DNA of 64,000 nucleotides. Source: Clavaria fumosa (Eukaryota > Basidiomycota > Agaricomycetes > Agaricales > Clavariaceae). Under the pieces are notes generated by a model, which did not search any database, had not been told where the DNA came from, and saw only the letters and a program-made list of their open reading frames with translations. This document shows positions 1 to 10,447 of this stretch, piece after piece. The stretch is from NCBI GenBank assembly GCA_951802425.1, contig OX637801.1, positions 2,728,001 through 2,792,000 of the forward strand, read 5' to 3'. The translations under genes and the position numbers were made by a program. Position 1 is the stretch's first letter; the number at the start of each line of letters is the position of its first letter.

Positions 1-191
1 AAGTGCTCGACTCCAAGATCGACAAACGCTGCACCTGCAAACTCCTATACCTGGTGCGGTGGTCCGGATATGAAGGAACCGATGAGGAAACATCCTGGCT
101 TCCCGCTACGGAACTTGTCCACGCCTCCGAGGCCGTTTCAGATTTCCACCAAGCTTATCCGAACAAGCCCGGACCTCTCAATACCCTCTAG
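1..191 (+). pseudogene. Gypsy integrase C-terminal chromodomain (element A')
   Basis: The frame is open from the window edge to a stop at 189-191. It encodes the C-terminal end of a Ty3/gypsy polyprotein. The chromodomain signature is visible as LLYLVRWSGYEG followed by DEETSWLPATEL and a C-terminal helix ending in DFH. In chromoviruses this domain follows the integrase and directs integration to modified chromatin. The sequence closely matches the decayed chromodomain at about 32880-33100, so the two belong to one family. The rest of pol lies outside the window. LTR-D interrupts its 3' region at 558. Domain identity is clear; whether the upstream element is intact is unknown. Confidence 0.85.
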
Positions 192-194
192 ACC

Positions 195-358
195 TTTCCC
201 CGTTCACTCTGATACCCCGAAATTTCTCTTATGCTTCTATTTACGTACATTTTCCATTCAATCCAATTCCGTCTCTTTTCTCCGTTCACTCCGATACCCC
301 AAAATCTCTCTTATACTTCTACTTACGTACATTTTCTGTTCTATACTACTCCATCTCT
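195..358 (+). repeat. Two-copy 82-bp direct repeat in the A' 3' region
   Basis: Two consecutive units, at about 195-276 and 277-358, share cgttcact...gataccc...cttacgtacatttt with a period of 82 bp (the cgttcact anchors are at 201 and 283). They lie just past the chromodomain stop. Simple-sequence tracts (aaaat)n at 376-400 and (gtctctcc)n at 408-440 follow. Nothing coding is seen between 191 and 557. Confidence 0.7.
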
Positions 359-557
359 CGCTTCTCCGTCTTCTCTAAAATAAAATAAAATAAAAAAATC
401 TGTATTTCTGTCTCTCCGTCTCTCCGTCTCTCCGTCTCTTTCTCTGTTCCTGTCTCCAAAAACTCCGAAAACTCTAAAAAACCTCCTTTCTTCTTATTCC
501 TTTTCTCCGTAAACTCCGAACCTTTGATTTTTTCTCCCAAGTCCGACTCCGAACCTC

Positions 558-1282
558 TGTCACGGTCCTAACAAGGTTAGCGGCGAAGGGGTTAGCGGAG
601 CGGAGCGGAGATATTCTATCGGAGTCCGGTCGGAGTTCGATATCGGAGAAACGGAGAAGTAAACACGAGGAAGAGAGACTTATGGGACTGCAGCCTCAAC
701 GTATGTGTTGTGCCACCGCGTATATACGTGTCCCTATTTATCAAACAAGAACAATACCTAAGGGAGGATCAGAACACAAGTCAAAACTCCGAAGTTGATC
801 GGAGTCCGCCGGAGTTGGTCGGAGTTGATCGGATGACATGGAGAACGTCGAGGACGATGAGGACGAAAGCTCAGAGATGTTTTTAGGATCAAGAGACGTT
901 AATATTCGAACTGAGGAGCAGGGAGATACAGGTGGAAACTTATACTGCAAGGACAGAGTATAGGAGTAATGTGAAACAATGTACTTATCAAATTACTAGG
1001 AGAGTTTCACCACTTGTGCCTGTGCAATTTTCTTGGAACAAAGAAACAACAACAAAAGTGACTCCCATGGGTCAAGGGTATCCTCTCAATAGTAAACAGA
1101 ATGAGGGGATGGAGGGAGAAGGTTCTAGAACGAAGTCCGAATGGTCCGAAGGTCGGCGGAGTAAAGTCCGATGAAGATGCGGAGTGGGGCGTACGGAGTT
1201 ACGGCGGAGCGGATCGGAGTTGGTACAGAGCTCGGAGTCCGGGGCGGGGATAGTGCTTATGCAAGCGGATGGGATCGTAACA
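558..1282 (-). mobile_element. LTR-D copy 1 (3' LTR, minus orientation)
   Basis: This 725-bp LTR reads TGTTACGATCC to GACCGTGACA on the minus strand. It matches the plus-oriented copy at 2666-3390 and the solo copy starting at 9126. A polypurine tract (AAGAGGGGGATAC on the minus strand, 1283-1295) directly precedes it, so it is the 3' LTR of a minus-strand element whose internal part lies to the right. The 5 bp at 553-557 (acctc) are the presumed target site. ACTCCG motifs recur throughout this LTR family. Confidence 0.85.
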
Positions 1283-1300
1283 GTATCCCCCTCTTAGGGT
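1283..1300 (-). other. Polypurine tract of element D
   Basis: The minus strand reads ccctaagagggggatac immediately before the LTR TG. The preceding bases (ggtctcaggggtt, gacc) closely resemble those before the element A LTR at 34955-34990. This shows D and A are related and fixes the direction of D as minus. Confidence 0.7.
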
Positions 1301-1514
1301 CGAACCCCTGAGACCCTGTGGCCAAAGTCCGCGTGAACACGTGGCTCCCATATCAAGTTAGCACCGGAGTTTTGCGGCGCTTCGATCGGAGTCCGAAATT
1401 TTTTTTGGGGGTTAAAACGATTGTGTGCGTCACACTCCGCTTTTCTCTTCCTTAACTCATCACTCCCACCACTCGCCCCTAACACGGGCAATTCCTTTCA
1501 AAAAAAAACTTATC

Positions 1515-2509
1515 ATGTCCAACACGCAATCGACGCCCGGAGCCGGGCCCAGTCGCCCCTCCCGCCCTCACCCACGACCCGTCGTCGCCGCCCCCACGCA
1601 ACCTCGCGTGGTGGACGAGGACCCCGAGATCGCTGCCCTCACGAAGAAAATTAACGCGTTGAGGGAGAAAAGGGCGAGGGAGGCGGGAGGAGGAGGAGCG
1701 GAAAGCGAGGGAGGCAGCGGATAGGGTGCGGCGGGAGGAGCTGGAGAGGGCGAAGGCGGTGGAGGCGAAGCGGAGGGCGGCGGAGGTGGTGCGGGAGCAA
1801 GGGGTGGGGAGGAAACGGTCTCCGACACCGGAGACGGAGGCGGATCGCGCGGAGTGCGCGCGATGCCATAGGTTGGGGGTGGCCTGTGTGTGGCTGAGTG
1901 GGGGGCGGGGGACGGGGGACGGCCTGCAATGCCTGTGCGGGGGCGAAGCAGAAGTGCGGAGGAGGAGAGGCGGAGAGGCCGGAGCGGAAAAAGGTGAAGG
2001 GGACGCGGACCAAGCGGTCCGCAGAGTCGGAGGAGGATAGGGCGGAGATGTGGGTGCCGCGGGGTTGGCGGATGGAGGAGGAGGTTAAAAATTTGATGCA
2101 GGCCACGCATAGCGTGGTCCTGAGGGGGGTGTTTGCGATGGAGGAGTGGAGGACGGAGGCCGCAGCGGAGCGGAAGGCCGCGGCAGAGGATCGGAAGATC
2201 CTCCGCAGGATTTTGGAGAAGTGGGGGAAGAGGATGGAGGTGGCGGAGAAGGTGGAGGCAGCGGAGGAGGTGAGGAAGGAGAAGGCAGAGGTTCTGAGGG
2301 CGGAGGCGGAGGACATGGTGGTGGAGGTGACGGGGAAGGAGAAGGAGAAGGAGAAGGGAAAGGCGAAGGAGGTGGGGTCAGAGAAAGAGGCGGAGGAAGA
2401 GGCGGAAGCGGAGGCGGAGGCGGAGGCAGGAGAAGTGGGAGCGGAGTCCGGGCTTAAGGAGCCCGAAGGAATTTTGCAGGCGTCGCCCGGCTCGCCCCCC
2501 TCCGCCTAA
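1515..2509 (+). pseudogene. Zn2Cys6-like gene of element D, antisense to it, frameshifted
   Basis: An ATG at 1515 opens a proline-rich N-terminus and then a charged helical segment. The reading frame moves twice: near 1690 in a GGAGG run and near 1900 in a G-run. The second and third frames together supply CARCHRLGVAC and CNACAGAKQKC, each CX2CX6C, the two halves of a fungal binuclear zinc cluster. A long Lys/Glu/Ala-rich coiled-coil-like tail ends at 2507-2509. It lies antisense to the LTR and polypurine tract at its left, just as in elements G1, G2 and A. DNA binding is inferred from cysteine spacing only. It could be called simply an unknown cysteine-rich transposon protein. Confidence 0.6.
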
Positions 2510-2665
2510 AAAATAAAAATTTATATACTTGTATTTATTGTTTCTTTTTTCTTTTTTGTTTTCTTTTATATAAAATTTTTGTTTTTTATCTTTGAACTCG
2601 AGTGAAAAGTAAGCGGAGTGAAAGGAAAATAAAGGTAAGACAACACGGAGAAGACGAAGAGAGGT

Positions 2666-3390
2666 TGTTACGACCCCATCCGCTTGCATAAGAACCATCT
2701 CCGCCCTGGACTCCGAGCTCCGTACCAACTCCGATCCGCTCCGCCGTAACTCCGTACGCCCCACTCCGCATCTTCATCGGACTTTACTCCGCCGACCTTC
2801 GGACCATTCGGACTTCGTTCTAGAACCTTCTCCCTCCATCCCCTCATTCTGTTTACTATTGAGAGGATACCCTTGACCCATGGGAGTCGCTTTTGTTGTT
2901 GTTTCTTTGTTCCAAGAAAATTGCACAGGCACAAGTGGTGAAACTCTCCTAGTAATTTGATAAGTACATTGTTTCACATTACTCCTATACTCTGTCCTTG
3001 CAGTATAAGTTTCCACCTGTATCTCCCTGCTCCTCAGTTCGAATATTAACGTCTCTTGATCCTAAAAACATCTCTGAGCTTTCGTCCTCATCGTCCTTGA
3101 CGTTCTCCACGTCATCCGATCAACTCCGACCAACTCCGACGGACTCCGATCAACTTCGGAGTTTTGACTTGTGTTCTGATCCTCCCTTAGGTATTGTTCT
3201 TGTTTGATAAATAGGGACACGTATATACGCGGTGGCACAACACATACGTTGAGGCCGCAGTCCCATAAGTCTCTCTTCCTCGTGTTTACTTCTCCGTTTC
3301 TCCGATATCGGACTCCGACCAGACTCCGATAGAATATCTCCACTCCGTTCCGCTAACCCCTTCGCCGCTAACCTTGTTAGGACCGTGACA
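2666..3390 (+). mobile_element. LTR-D copy 2 (plus orientation)
   Basis: This 725-bp TG...CA LTR is inverted relative to 558-1282. It is preceded by gaggt (2661-2665), the reverse complement of the acctc that borders the outer end of copy 1. The sequence after it (gtcccagaagg) is neither a recognisable primer site nor a matching TSD. It may be a displaced 5' LTR of D or an independent insertion. It contains eleven ACTCCG hexamers. Confidence 0.8.
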
Positions 3391-3419
3391 GTCCCAGAAG
3401 GTCACAAAGGTGTTAAGCA

Positions 3420-3743
3420 TAGAGTGTGACATGGGTACGGGTAACCCACATGGGTTTCCTGGCAGGTACAGGTATGGGTAGGGTACAGGTAAGCATTCTG
3501 CTACCTGTGCACTTTAAAATAAGCCCTAGAACATCCAAAACAGACAGGAATTGGTTGAGATACATATGCCTATAACAATCTGAAATCACTGTTTCAAGCA
3601 TATCTCACTCAATTCCTGTCCGTTTTCAATGTTCTAGGGCTCATTTTGATGGGTAAACCCGCTGGGTATAGGTATGGGTACATCCCGGGTGCGGGTATGG
3701 GTCAGTGTCAAGATACCCACAGGCTTACCTGTGTCACACCCTA
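3420..3743. mobile_element. hAT-like MITE-1, 324 bp
   Basis: The left end is TAGAGTGTGACA, and the right end read inward is TAGGGTGTGACA. The flanks are an 8-bp near-perfect duplication, gttaagca (3412-3419) and gttaggca (3744-3751). Internal sequence is rich in GGGTA blocks, and the centre folds back on itself (ccctagaacat pairs with atgttctaggg). The TAGRG ends and 8-bp TSD fit hAT elements. There is no coding capacity. Confidence 0.85.
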
Positions 3744-3751
3744 GTTAGGCA

Positions 3752-4479
3752 AAGTGTAGAAAGGAGTGGAGAAGTGAAAGGTGTTGCTAAGAGGGTTGAA
3801 AGTAGTCATGACAATGAGGAAAGGTGTGTCAGTGAAGGCAATGACTTTGCCAATTGAGGGGAACCTGGAGGGGTTCCAGAAGAGTTAGTACCAAGATGAG
3901 GGAAGAGAAATACTTAGGTGCATGAGTATGTACAAGTGCAGAGGATGATTTAGATGAAAGCAGAGTGTGTCTTGGTGTTGTCAAGGTCACCAAGCAAGAC
4001 AAGACCTATCAATCATGTAGATTCCAAGCTCAAAGGGCATACTAGCCTCAAGCTTAAACCAAAGTGCATCAATATCAAGTCTACAGTACCATAAGTACAG
4101 GTGAGACTGACAGTATATATGTGTGTTGTAGGTATGTAACTACTTTGGGAAAGTACAAAGGTCTCCAGGTGACAGAACTATAGTAGTATGGGGTATGTTT
4201 AGTTGTAGAGTGACCATCTGTGTGTTCTACTAAGGTCACAAGGGGATAGGGAAACATAGGTAAGGTTGCAAGCCTGACCTAGTAAATAATCATATACATA
4301 ACTATAACTACAGGGGATCCTCAGATCATAGATAGCATAGCTATCACCAGATTCTGGCATATCCATGCATGGAGATATTCTAATTAGAACAATATGACTT
4401 GTGCATTTGAATTGTAATTTACCATTTGAAAATATATTCTAATTAGAATTGATTGAGGCTGTGCTCTGGGCTAAGGTAG
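3752..4479. other. Unassigned, no gene recognised
   Basis: No convincing reading frame, LTR edge or known motif was found. The sequence is ordinary in composition, becomes AT-rich after about 4300, and leads into the tandem array. Confidence 0.5.
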
Positions 4480-4985
4480 TAATGCATCAGATACTGTAAT
4501 TACCAATCAATTGTATGATGCATTGGCTTATAAACTCAATATGGAGCAGTGCATCCATGAAATCATGCATTATGAATTGTAATTACAAATCAGATTGGTG
4601 CATCAGCAATTCTAATCACAAATCAGACACATGCATCAGTAATTGTAATCATAAATCAATTGTGTCATGCATCAGCTAAGATGGAGCAATACATTCAGGC
4701 TGTCATGCATTATCAATTGTAATTACAAATCAGACTCATGCATCAGTAATTGTAATTATTAATCAATTGTGTCATGCATCAGCTTATATGTAGGAATGCA
4801 TGCAGGCTGTCATGCATCATCAATTGTAATTACAAATCAGACTCATGCATCAGTAATTGTAGTTATTAATCAATTGTGTCATGCATCAGCTTATATGGAG
4901 CATTGCATGCAGGCTATCATGCATTATCAACTGTAATTACAAATCAGATTGATGCATCAGCAATTGTAATTATTTATCAATTATC
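4480..4985. repeat. 107-bp AT-rich tandem array
   Basis: The block catgcatta/catcaattgtaattacaa...catgcatcag...catgcaggctgt repeats with anchors at 4704, 4811 and 4918, which gives an exact period of 107 bp. More diverged units extend left to about 4480. Each unit holds several ATGCAT and caattgtaatta palindromes. It abuts the presumed LTR of element B. Confidence 0.85.
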
Positions 4986-5269
4986 AGACTGGGTCTCACG
5001 CAACTTGGGGGTAAGGTTGTGATGACAATACTAACATAAGGGGAAAAGAGTACAAAATAGGAAAAGATGAAGTATATATACTGAACACTTCGGCATTTGC
5101 TGGTGTTCCCATGCTCAGACCTTGCAGATCATGTGATGCACCCAAGCCCCAAGTCAGGTGATCTCTTGATTATGTAATCCTCCACCACAGGTCATGTGAC
5201 CTTCCAACAATCTTCTCTAGTTTCTCCACAACTCCTCTTTTGGGATGGCTTAGGTAAGTGATCCTAACA
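4982..5269 (-). mobile_element. 3' LTR of chromovirus B
   Basis: The right edge (minus-strand TGTTAGGATCAC) is well placed: it directly follows a minus-strand polypurine tract TTAAGAGGGGTGA at 5270-5282. The left edge at 4982 is inferred from similarity to the element E LTR end (tatcagactgggtctcac against tgtcagtccaagtccctcac), which implies a mutated terminal CA. A TATA-like tatatact lies inside at about 5075. Confidence 0.55.
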
Positions 5270-5284
5270 TCACCCCTCTTAAGG

Positions 5285-6690
5285 CTGGGTGTCTCAACCA
5301 GCTAGCTTGGCCTTGTCAGGGTGGGCAAGGAAGAAGTCCTGGAGCAGCAGCGCCATGTTGGTGAGATTATGTCATGGCTCCCAGGTGTTCTCCTCCACAG
5401 GGTACCCCAACCACTTCACTAGATACTTCACCTCACATCCCACCTTCTTGACATCAAGGATAGCTTCAACATCGTACTCCAGGTGGTTGTCCTTGATCAT
5501 GACAGGGGGTGGTGGTGGAGGATTCTGGGAGGTGAAGAAAGGGGCAATATAGGGAGTGAACAGCACCTCATTGAAGACAGGGTGGATGTGCCAGGCTGGG
5601 GGGAGCTTGAGTTGATACCCACCTGGCCCAACCTTCTCCATAATGGTGAAGGGGCCTGCTTGCTTATGGTTGAGCTTCTTGGAGGGCCAGTCCATCTTCA
5701 GGTTCCAGGTATCCAGCCAGACCAAGTCTCCCTCAGCATACATATGACTCAGGCACTTCCCAGCATTGTAGCTCTTTTTCATCACTTCTGCCACTTTCTC
5801 CATAGCCTCTTTGGCTGCTCTTCAGGATTCTGTGAGCTTGTCCATCCACTCATCTGCCGCTGGGTTCACTTTTGAGGGAGGCTGGATTCCACCATTCCAA
5901 GGGTGTTGGCCATACTCAAGGAAGAAAGGTGTCTGTCCCATTGCTGAGTGCTCATGATTGTTAAGAGCAAACTCTGCAGTGGACCACCATTCAGCCCAGT
6001 CATCCTGGAGGTGGTCCACATAAGCCTGGAGATAGATCTCCATCTTCTGGTTCACCTGTTCTGTCTGTCCATCAGTCTGTGGATGAAAGGCCATACTTGG
6101 ATTTGCCTTTACCTGAATCATGGAGTAGAACTCCTTCATGAAGCAGGACATGAACTGGGAGCCTTTGTCACTCACGACCTTGTGAGGGACTCCATGGTCA
6201 CAAAACACTCAATCCTGGAGGAGGTGTGCCACTCCAAGTCCTGTGAGGTCAAGCCCAATTGCTTCAAGCAGCATCCATTTTGTGAACTTGTCAACAATGA
6301 CAAGGATGGCATTATGTCCACAGGAGAGGGGGAGGGGACCAACTATGTCCCATGAGATCACTGACCAGGGACCATTGGGAACAGGGTGGGGGTGGAGTGG
6401 GGCAGCCCAACTTGGTATGGTCAGGCTTTGTCCACTGGCATGTCTCACACCCCTGGGCATACTGATCTGCATCTTTCATCATGTCCAGCCACCAATAACC
6501 CTTCACTAGTGCTGCTCTCAACTTCCATGGTCCAGGGTGTCCAGCAGCAGGGAGGTCATGCTCAAATTTGAGGACAGCCTCACAAGCTCCCAGGGGGACC
6601 CAAGTGACTATCCCCTTTTGCCAGAGTCCAGCACAATCTTGTGTCCACTCATCGTCAAGCTCCTCAGGCTTCTGCAAGTGTGCCGTGCTA
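5285..6690 (-). pseudogene. Chromovirus B integrase and chromodomain
   Basis: Minus-strand frames, broken by stops near 5372, 5810 and 6209, encode an integrase closely related to that of element E. Visible in order are the Zn-binding CEGCQWTK-like end, the core aspartates in SWDIVGPL and VSDKGSQF, the core Glu in TEQVNQ, the GDLVWLD segment, and a chromodomain (LEYDVEAILDVKK, YLVKWLGYPVEENTWEP). The activity would be cDNA insertion, but the frame is not continuous. Plus-strand frames here are shadows. Confidence 0.8.
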
Positions 6691-7480
6691 TTTCAGGAGT
6701 AGCATCTCCATTTCCAATGTGAATGACACATGGGTCTCCACTTCCAGGAAGACTTGTACCAGCATGTCCTCCTCCACCATCTCTCCATAGTCTGGCCTCC
6801 ACAAGAGTGCATCTGCCTTTGTGTTTGACTTCCCAGTGCAATACTTTATCTCAAAGTCAAAGCACTGGAGCTCCCCAACCCAATGAACCTGCCTTGGCTT
6901 CAACTTCTGGGGCTTCTGGAAGTACTGAAGATTCACATGGTCTGTCCAGATCTTGATTGTCTCATCTGCTCCAATGAGGTACACTCACCACTCACAAAGT
7001 GCCCAAATCACAGCCAAGAACTCCTTGTCATACACATCATAGTTCTTTTCAGCTGCCATCAGGGCCTTGGAGATGTAGTCCACCACTCTCCAGGTCCCAT
7101 CCACCTGCTGCTGTAAAAGCACTCCACCAGTTGCCAAGTTGCTTGCATCCATCTCTACCTTCCATCTCCCTTTGTCTTGTGGTAGAGCCAAGACTGGGGC
7201 TGATATGAGAGCCAAGTGGAGATCTTGGAAAGCTGCTTCCTCCTCCTCCTCCCATTTCCACAGAACCTTCCCAGTCAGCCAGAATAGTGGTTTAGCTTGG
7301 GCAGAGAGGCTCCCAGTGTGTTCTGTAATCCAAACCACATGACAGCTGGTTCAAAGAGTCCACAAGGTGTCAAGAAGGTGCAGTGGTGCTGGTGCTCTGG
7401 CCAGACCTGCATGGATGGAAAACCTCCCTTCACATCAATCTTAGAGTAGATCGATGCTCCCTTAAGCACATCCACTTCAG
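6688..7480 (-). pseudogene. Chromovirus B RNase H and reverse transcriptase remnant, catalytic segment deleted
   Basis: The minus strand encodes an RNase H (VEMDASNLATGGVL, YDVYDKEFLAVIWAL, WTDHVNLQYF). Upstream, the RT text passes from MWFGLQNT directly into a segment equivalent to AKPLF.LTG in element E. The roughly 110 residues that carry YIDD in E are missing, with the junction near 7315-7325. The copy is therefore catalytically dead. Other frames show several stops. Confidence 0.8.
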
Positions 7481-8351
7481 ATGCAGGGGAGGGGGTATTT
7501 GTCCTTGATCAGATGTGCATTCAGCCTGGAGTAGTCGATAATCGGCCGCAGTTTGTTCTTCTCATGTTTGAAGAAGAAAGGGCTAGCATATGGGGATTTC
7601 GAGGGCCAGATATGTCCAGAAGCCAGCTGCTCATCCACCCAATGGTTCATCTCCACCATCTCATCTCGTGTCAAAGAGTATAGCTTGGAGGAGAGGTGCT
7701 CAGGGTCCTTTCTGAACTCGATCTTGATATCGAAGTCCGGTTGGGAGTGGGGAAGCTCATCCCACTTTGCTTCACTAAAAACTGAAGGGTAGCAGCTGGG
7801 CCAATCAGGGTAGGGCCAGAGTTGGGAAAATGGGTGTTCTTCTCGTGTTTGAAGAAGAAAGGGCTAGCATATGGGGATTTCGAGGGCCAGATATGTCCCG
7901 AAGCCAGCTGCTCATCCACCCAATGGTTCATCTCCACCATCTCATCTCGTGTCAAAGAGTATAGCTTGGAGGAGAGGTGCTCAGGGTCCTTTTTGAACTC
8001 AATCTTAATATCAAAGTCCAGCTGGGAGTGGGGAAGCTCATCCCACTTTGCTTCACTAAAAACTGAAGGGTAGCAGCTGGGCCAATCAGGGTAGGGCCAG
8101 AGTTGGGAAAATGGGTGTCTGGAATACTCACAGATGTGAGGGTACTTGTCTTCAGGGGTGTGGCAGCTTTCAGGAATGGGGAACACTGTGGGGGGAAGTG
8201 GGTAAGGCTTAGCTCTGCCTTCTGCCAGTTGATATCTGGGTTATGTTGCTTGAGCCAGTCATGCCCAAGGATGACCTTGTGGGACTGGGACTTTCCCAGC
8301 AGAAAGTGGATCCACTCCTGGTGGTCACCAACCCTCACCAACAACTCTATC
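7477..8351 (-). pseudogene. Chromovirus B protease to RT N-terminus with internal duplication
   Basis: The minus strand carries the end of the aspartic-protease region (WIHFLLGKSQSHKVILGHDWL) and the RT N-terminus (LASGHIWPSKSPYASPFFFK, LRPIIDYSRLN). A 281-bp tandem duplication (7555-7835 and 7836-8116) repeats the SPYASPFFFKHEKN region and shifts the frame. Sequence upstream of the protease, including gag, is missing because X-type sequence is joined at 8352. Confidence 0.8.
7555..8116. repeat. 281-bp tandem duplication inside B pol
   Basis: Two adjacent copies begin gttcttctc at 7555 and 7836 and run through gttgggaaaatgggtg. They differ at a modest number of positions, so the duplication is not recent. 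Confidence 0.9.
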
Positions 8352-8667
8352 TGTTGGGCTTGTGACAGCAAAACCCCTTTGGTGTGCAAGGGTAGAGCGA
8401 GGTGTCTGTTCAGTCTCTAATGCTAGTCAATAGTCCTGTCAGACTTGTCTCTCTATATGCAGGGAATACTCCTGCTGTAGTCAGAGTGTCTGGTAATAGG
8501 TCTGTGGATTGGCTCAGAGTAGTTGGTCCTTTATCCAAGTCCTCATGTACCTCTGGTAATACTCGAACCAATAGAGGTTCTGTTTGATTGATGGGTGGCT
8601 GGTGAAACTCTCAGGAGGGATGACTTGCAACCTTAAAGGTGGGAAGATGAATCCTTCCAGTGCAAAG
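8352..8667 (-). pseudogene. Fragment of repeat X (leader and start of its ORF)
   Basis: The minus strand matches the sequence split by element C (38010-38125 then 49430-49650), including aaggattcatcttcccacc and the encoded text YYQRYMRTWIKDQLL and LALETEQT. It has several stops here. It lies between the truncated ends of B (8351) and A (8668), so both junctions look like deletions or recombination points. Its function is not recognised. A gag-like protein of an LTR element is one possibility. Confidence 0.6.
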
Positions 8668-9125
8668 TGACCTCTTGGACAGGAATGTCATTGTCTACCT
8701 AGACGACATTCTTGTCTATTCCGACAACCCGGACAAACATGTCCAGCATGTCCGGGAAGTCTTCCGACATCTCCGAGCTCATGGACTTTATGCACACGCT
8801 GGGAAGTGTTTCTTCCATACCAAGGAAGTTGAATACCTCAGTTTCCTGCTGTCCCCGAAAGGCCTCATTATGGACCCTGGAAAAGTAAAAGTCATCTGGA
8901 AATGGCCTGAGCCCCGAAAGGTCAAGGACGTCCAATCATTCCTTGGCTTTGTGAACTTCTACCAGAGATTTGTTCTCCAATATTCTGACATTGTCATACT
9001 GCTAACCCGACTGACCCAGAAATCTGCTACCTTCAACTTTTCCACAGAATGTCTCAAGGCTTTTAAAGCATTGAAGGAAGCATTTACCACAGCCCCTGCA
9101 TTGGCAACATTCATTCCTGACGTTC
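8668..9125 (+). pseudogene. Element A reverse transcriptase, 5'-truncated
   Basis: The frame opens with SDLLDRNVIVYLDDILVY, which contains the RT catalytic YLDD. It continues through PDKHVQHVREVFRHLR and FLGFVNFYQRF into the RNase H linker. Everything upstream (gag, protease, RT fingers) is missing at the junction with X. Solo LTR-D interrupts it after cgttc (9121-9125). The frame resumes at 10448 with IIVEMDTSDYAIATIL. Confidence 0.85.
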
Positions 9126-10447
9126 TGTTACGACCCCATCCACTTGCATAAGCATGATCCCTGCTCCGGACTCCAAGCTCCGTACCAACTCTGATCCGCT
9201 CTGCTGTAACTCCATGCGCTCTGCTCCGTGCCTTCTTCGGACTCCGTTCCGCCATACTTCGGACCCTTCGGACTTCATTCTAGAACCTTCTCCCTCCATC
9301 CCCTCATTCTGTTTACCATTGGGAGGATGCCCTTGACCCATGGGAGTTGTTTCTATTATTATTTCTTTGTTCCATGAAAATTGCACAGGCACTTGTGGTG
9401 AAACTCTCCTAGTAATTTGATATGTACATTGTTTCACATTACTCCTATACTCTGTCCTTGCAGTATAAGTTTCCACCTGTATCTCCCTGCTCCTCAGTTC
9501 AAATATTAATGTCTCTGACCCCCAAACATCTCTGAGCTTTTGTCCTCATTGTTCTTGACATTCTCCATGTCATCTGACCAACTCTGACCAACTCCAGCGG
9601 ACTCCGATATTCTCGGAGTTCGACTTCTGTGTTTGATTTCTTCTTGGCATTGTTTCTGTTTGTTAAATAGGGACAAAGTATATACATGGTGGCACAACAC
9701 ATTAGTGTTGCCACAGCTATGACTAGTAGCTGACTAATAGCCATAGCCTTAGCTGATTGTAGCTGTAGCCTAGCTGGCAATCAGCTATGGCTACAAAGCA
9801 GCTATGACTATGGCTATTGATATTTCCATAGCTGATAGCTGCAGCTAAGCTATGGCTAGGTTTGATGTAAAGTTTCAAGTGAAATAAGTTGAGAATAGCA
9901 CTTTATCTTTCAAATATTTCACTGTTAAATGCTCTATTATCTTGTTAGCCATGTTGTAACTCACCTTTTTATCCCTGCTGTGCTGACTTTATCATTCTTA
10001 GACTTGTTGCATATGAACCAGCTTATAAACTGACAGTGACAGTGGTTGTAACTGGTGATAGTAGTGGCATTGCATTATTAGTCAAAGTGGCAGTACCACA
10101 GTGTCATGACCACCAGGGCATTACAGCAGTGAGAATGAACACATAATTATAATATAAGAGTTGGCAGCTAAGCCATGACTATAGTCAGCTAAACTCACCA
10201 GCTGCAGCTATGACTACAGCTAAGACAAATTGAGACCAGCTAGAGTAGTCACGAGCTGCAGCTGGTCTGGCTGGCTCGTGACTAGTCTAGCTGCGGCAAC
10301 ACTACAACACATATGTTGAGGCCGCAGTCCCATCCGTCTCTGTTCTTCTTATCCATTCCTCCACTTGTCCAACTTCGGACTCTGCTACTATAACTCCACT
10401 CTGTTCCGCTAACCCCTTCGCTACTAACCTTTGTTCAGACCTTGACA
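9126..10447 (+). mobile_element. Solo LTR-D inserted in element A RT, carrying MITE-2
   Basis: The LTR runs TGTTACGACCCC to GACCTTGACA. Its flanks are cgttc (9121-9125) and cgttc (10448-10452), a perfect 5-bp TSD, so this is a solo LTR left by LTR-LTR recombination. Without the 602-bp MITE and its 8-bp duplication the LTR is 712 bp. It interrupts the reading frame of A exactly, and removing it restores continuity of the surrounding text. Confidence 0.95.
9703..10304. mobile_element. hAT-like MITE-2, 602 bp
   Basis: The ends are TAGTGTTGCCACAGC and, inverted, GCTGCGGCAACACTA. The flanks are perfect 8-bp duplications caacacat at 9695-9702 and 10305-10312. The interior is AGCT/CTAG-rich and has no ORF of note. 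The terminal sequence equals that of MITE-4 at 44001, so one hAT transposase probably moved both. Confidence 0.95.

Noticed and set aside
1568..2316. Long minus-strand frames opposite the D zinc-cluster gene
   Set aside because: They are Pro/Ser/Arg-rich shadows of a Glu/Ala/Arg-rich coding strand with high GC; no motif is present.
558..3390. A DNA transposon with 725-bp terminal inverted repeats
   Set aside because: The repeats have TG...CA ends, a polypurine tract at one, and a third copy as a solo LTR with a 5-bp TSD, so they are LTRs.
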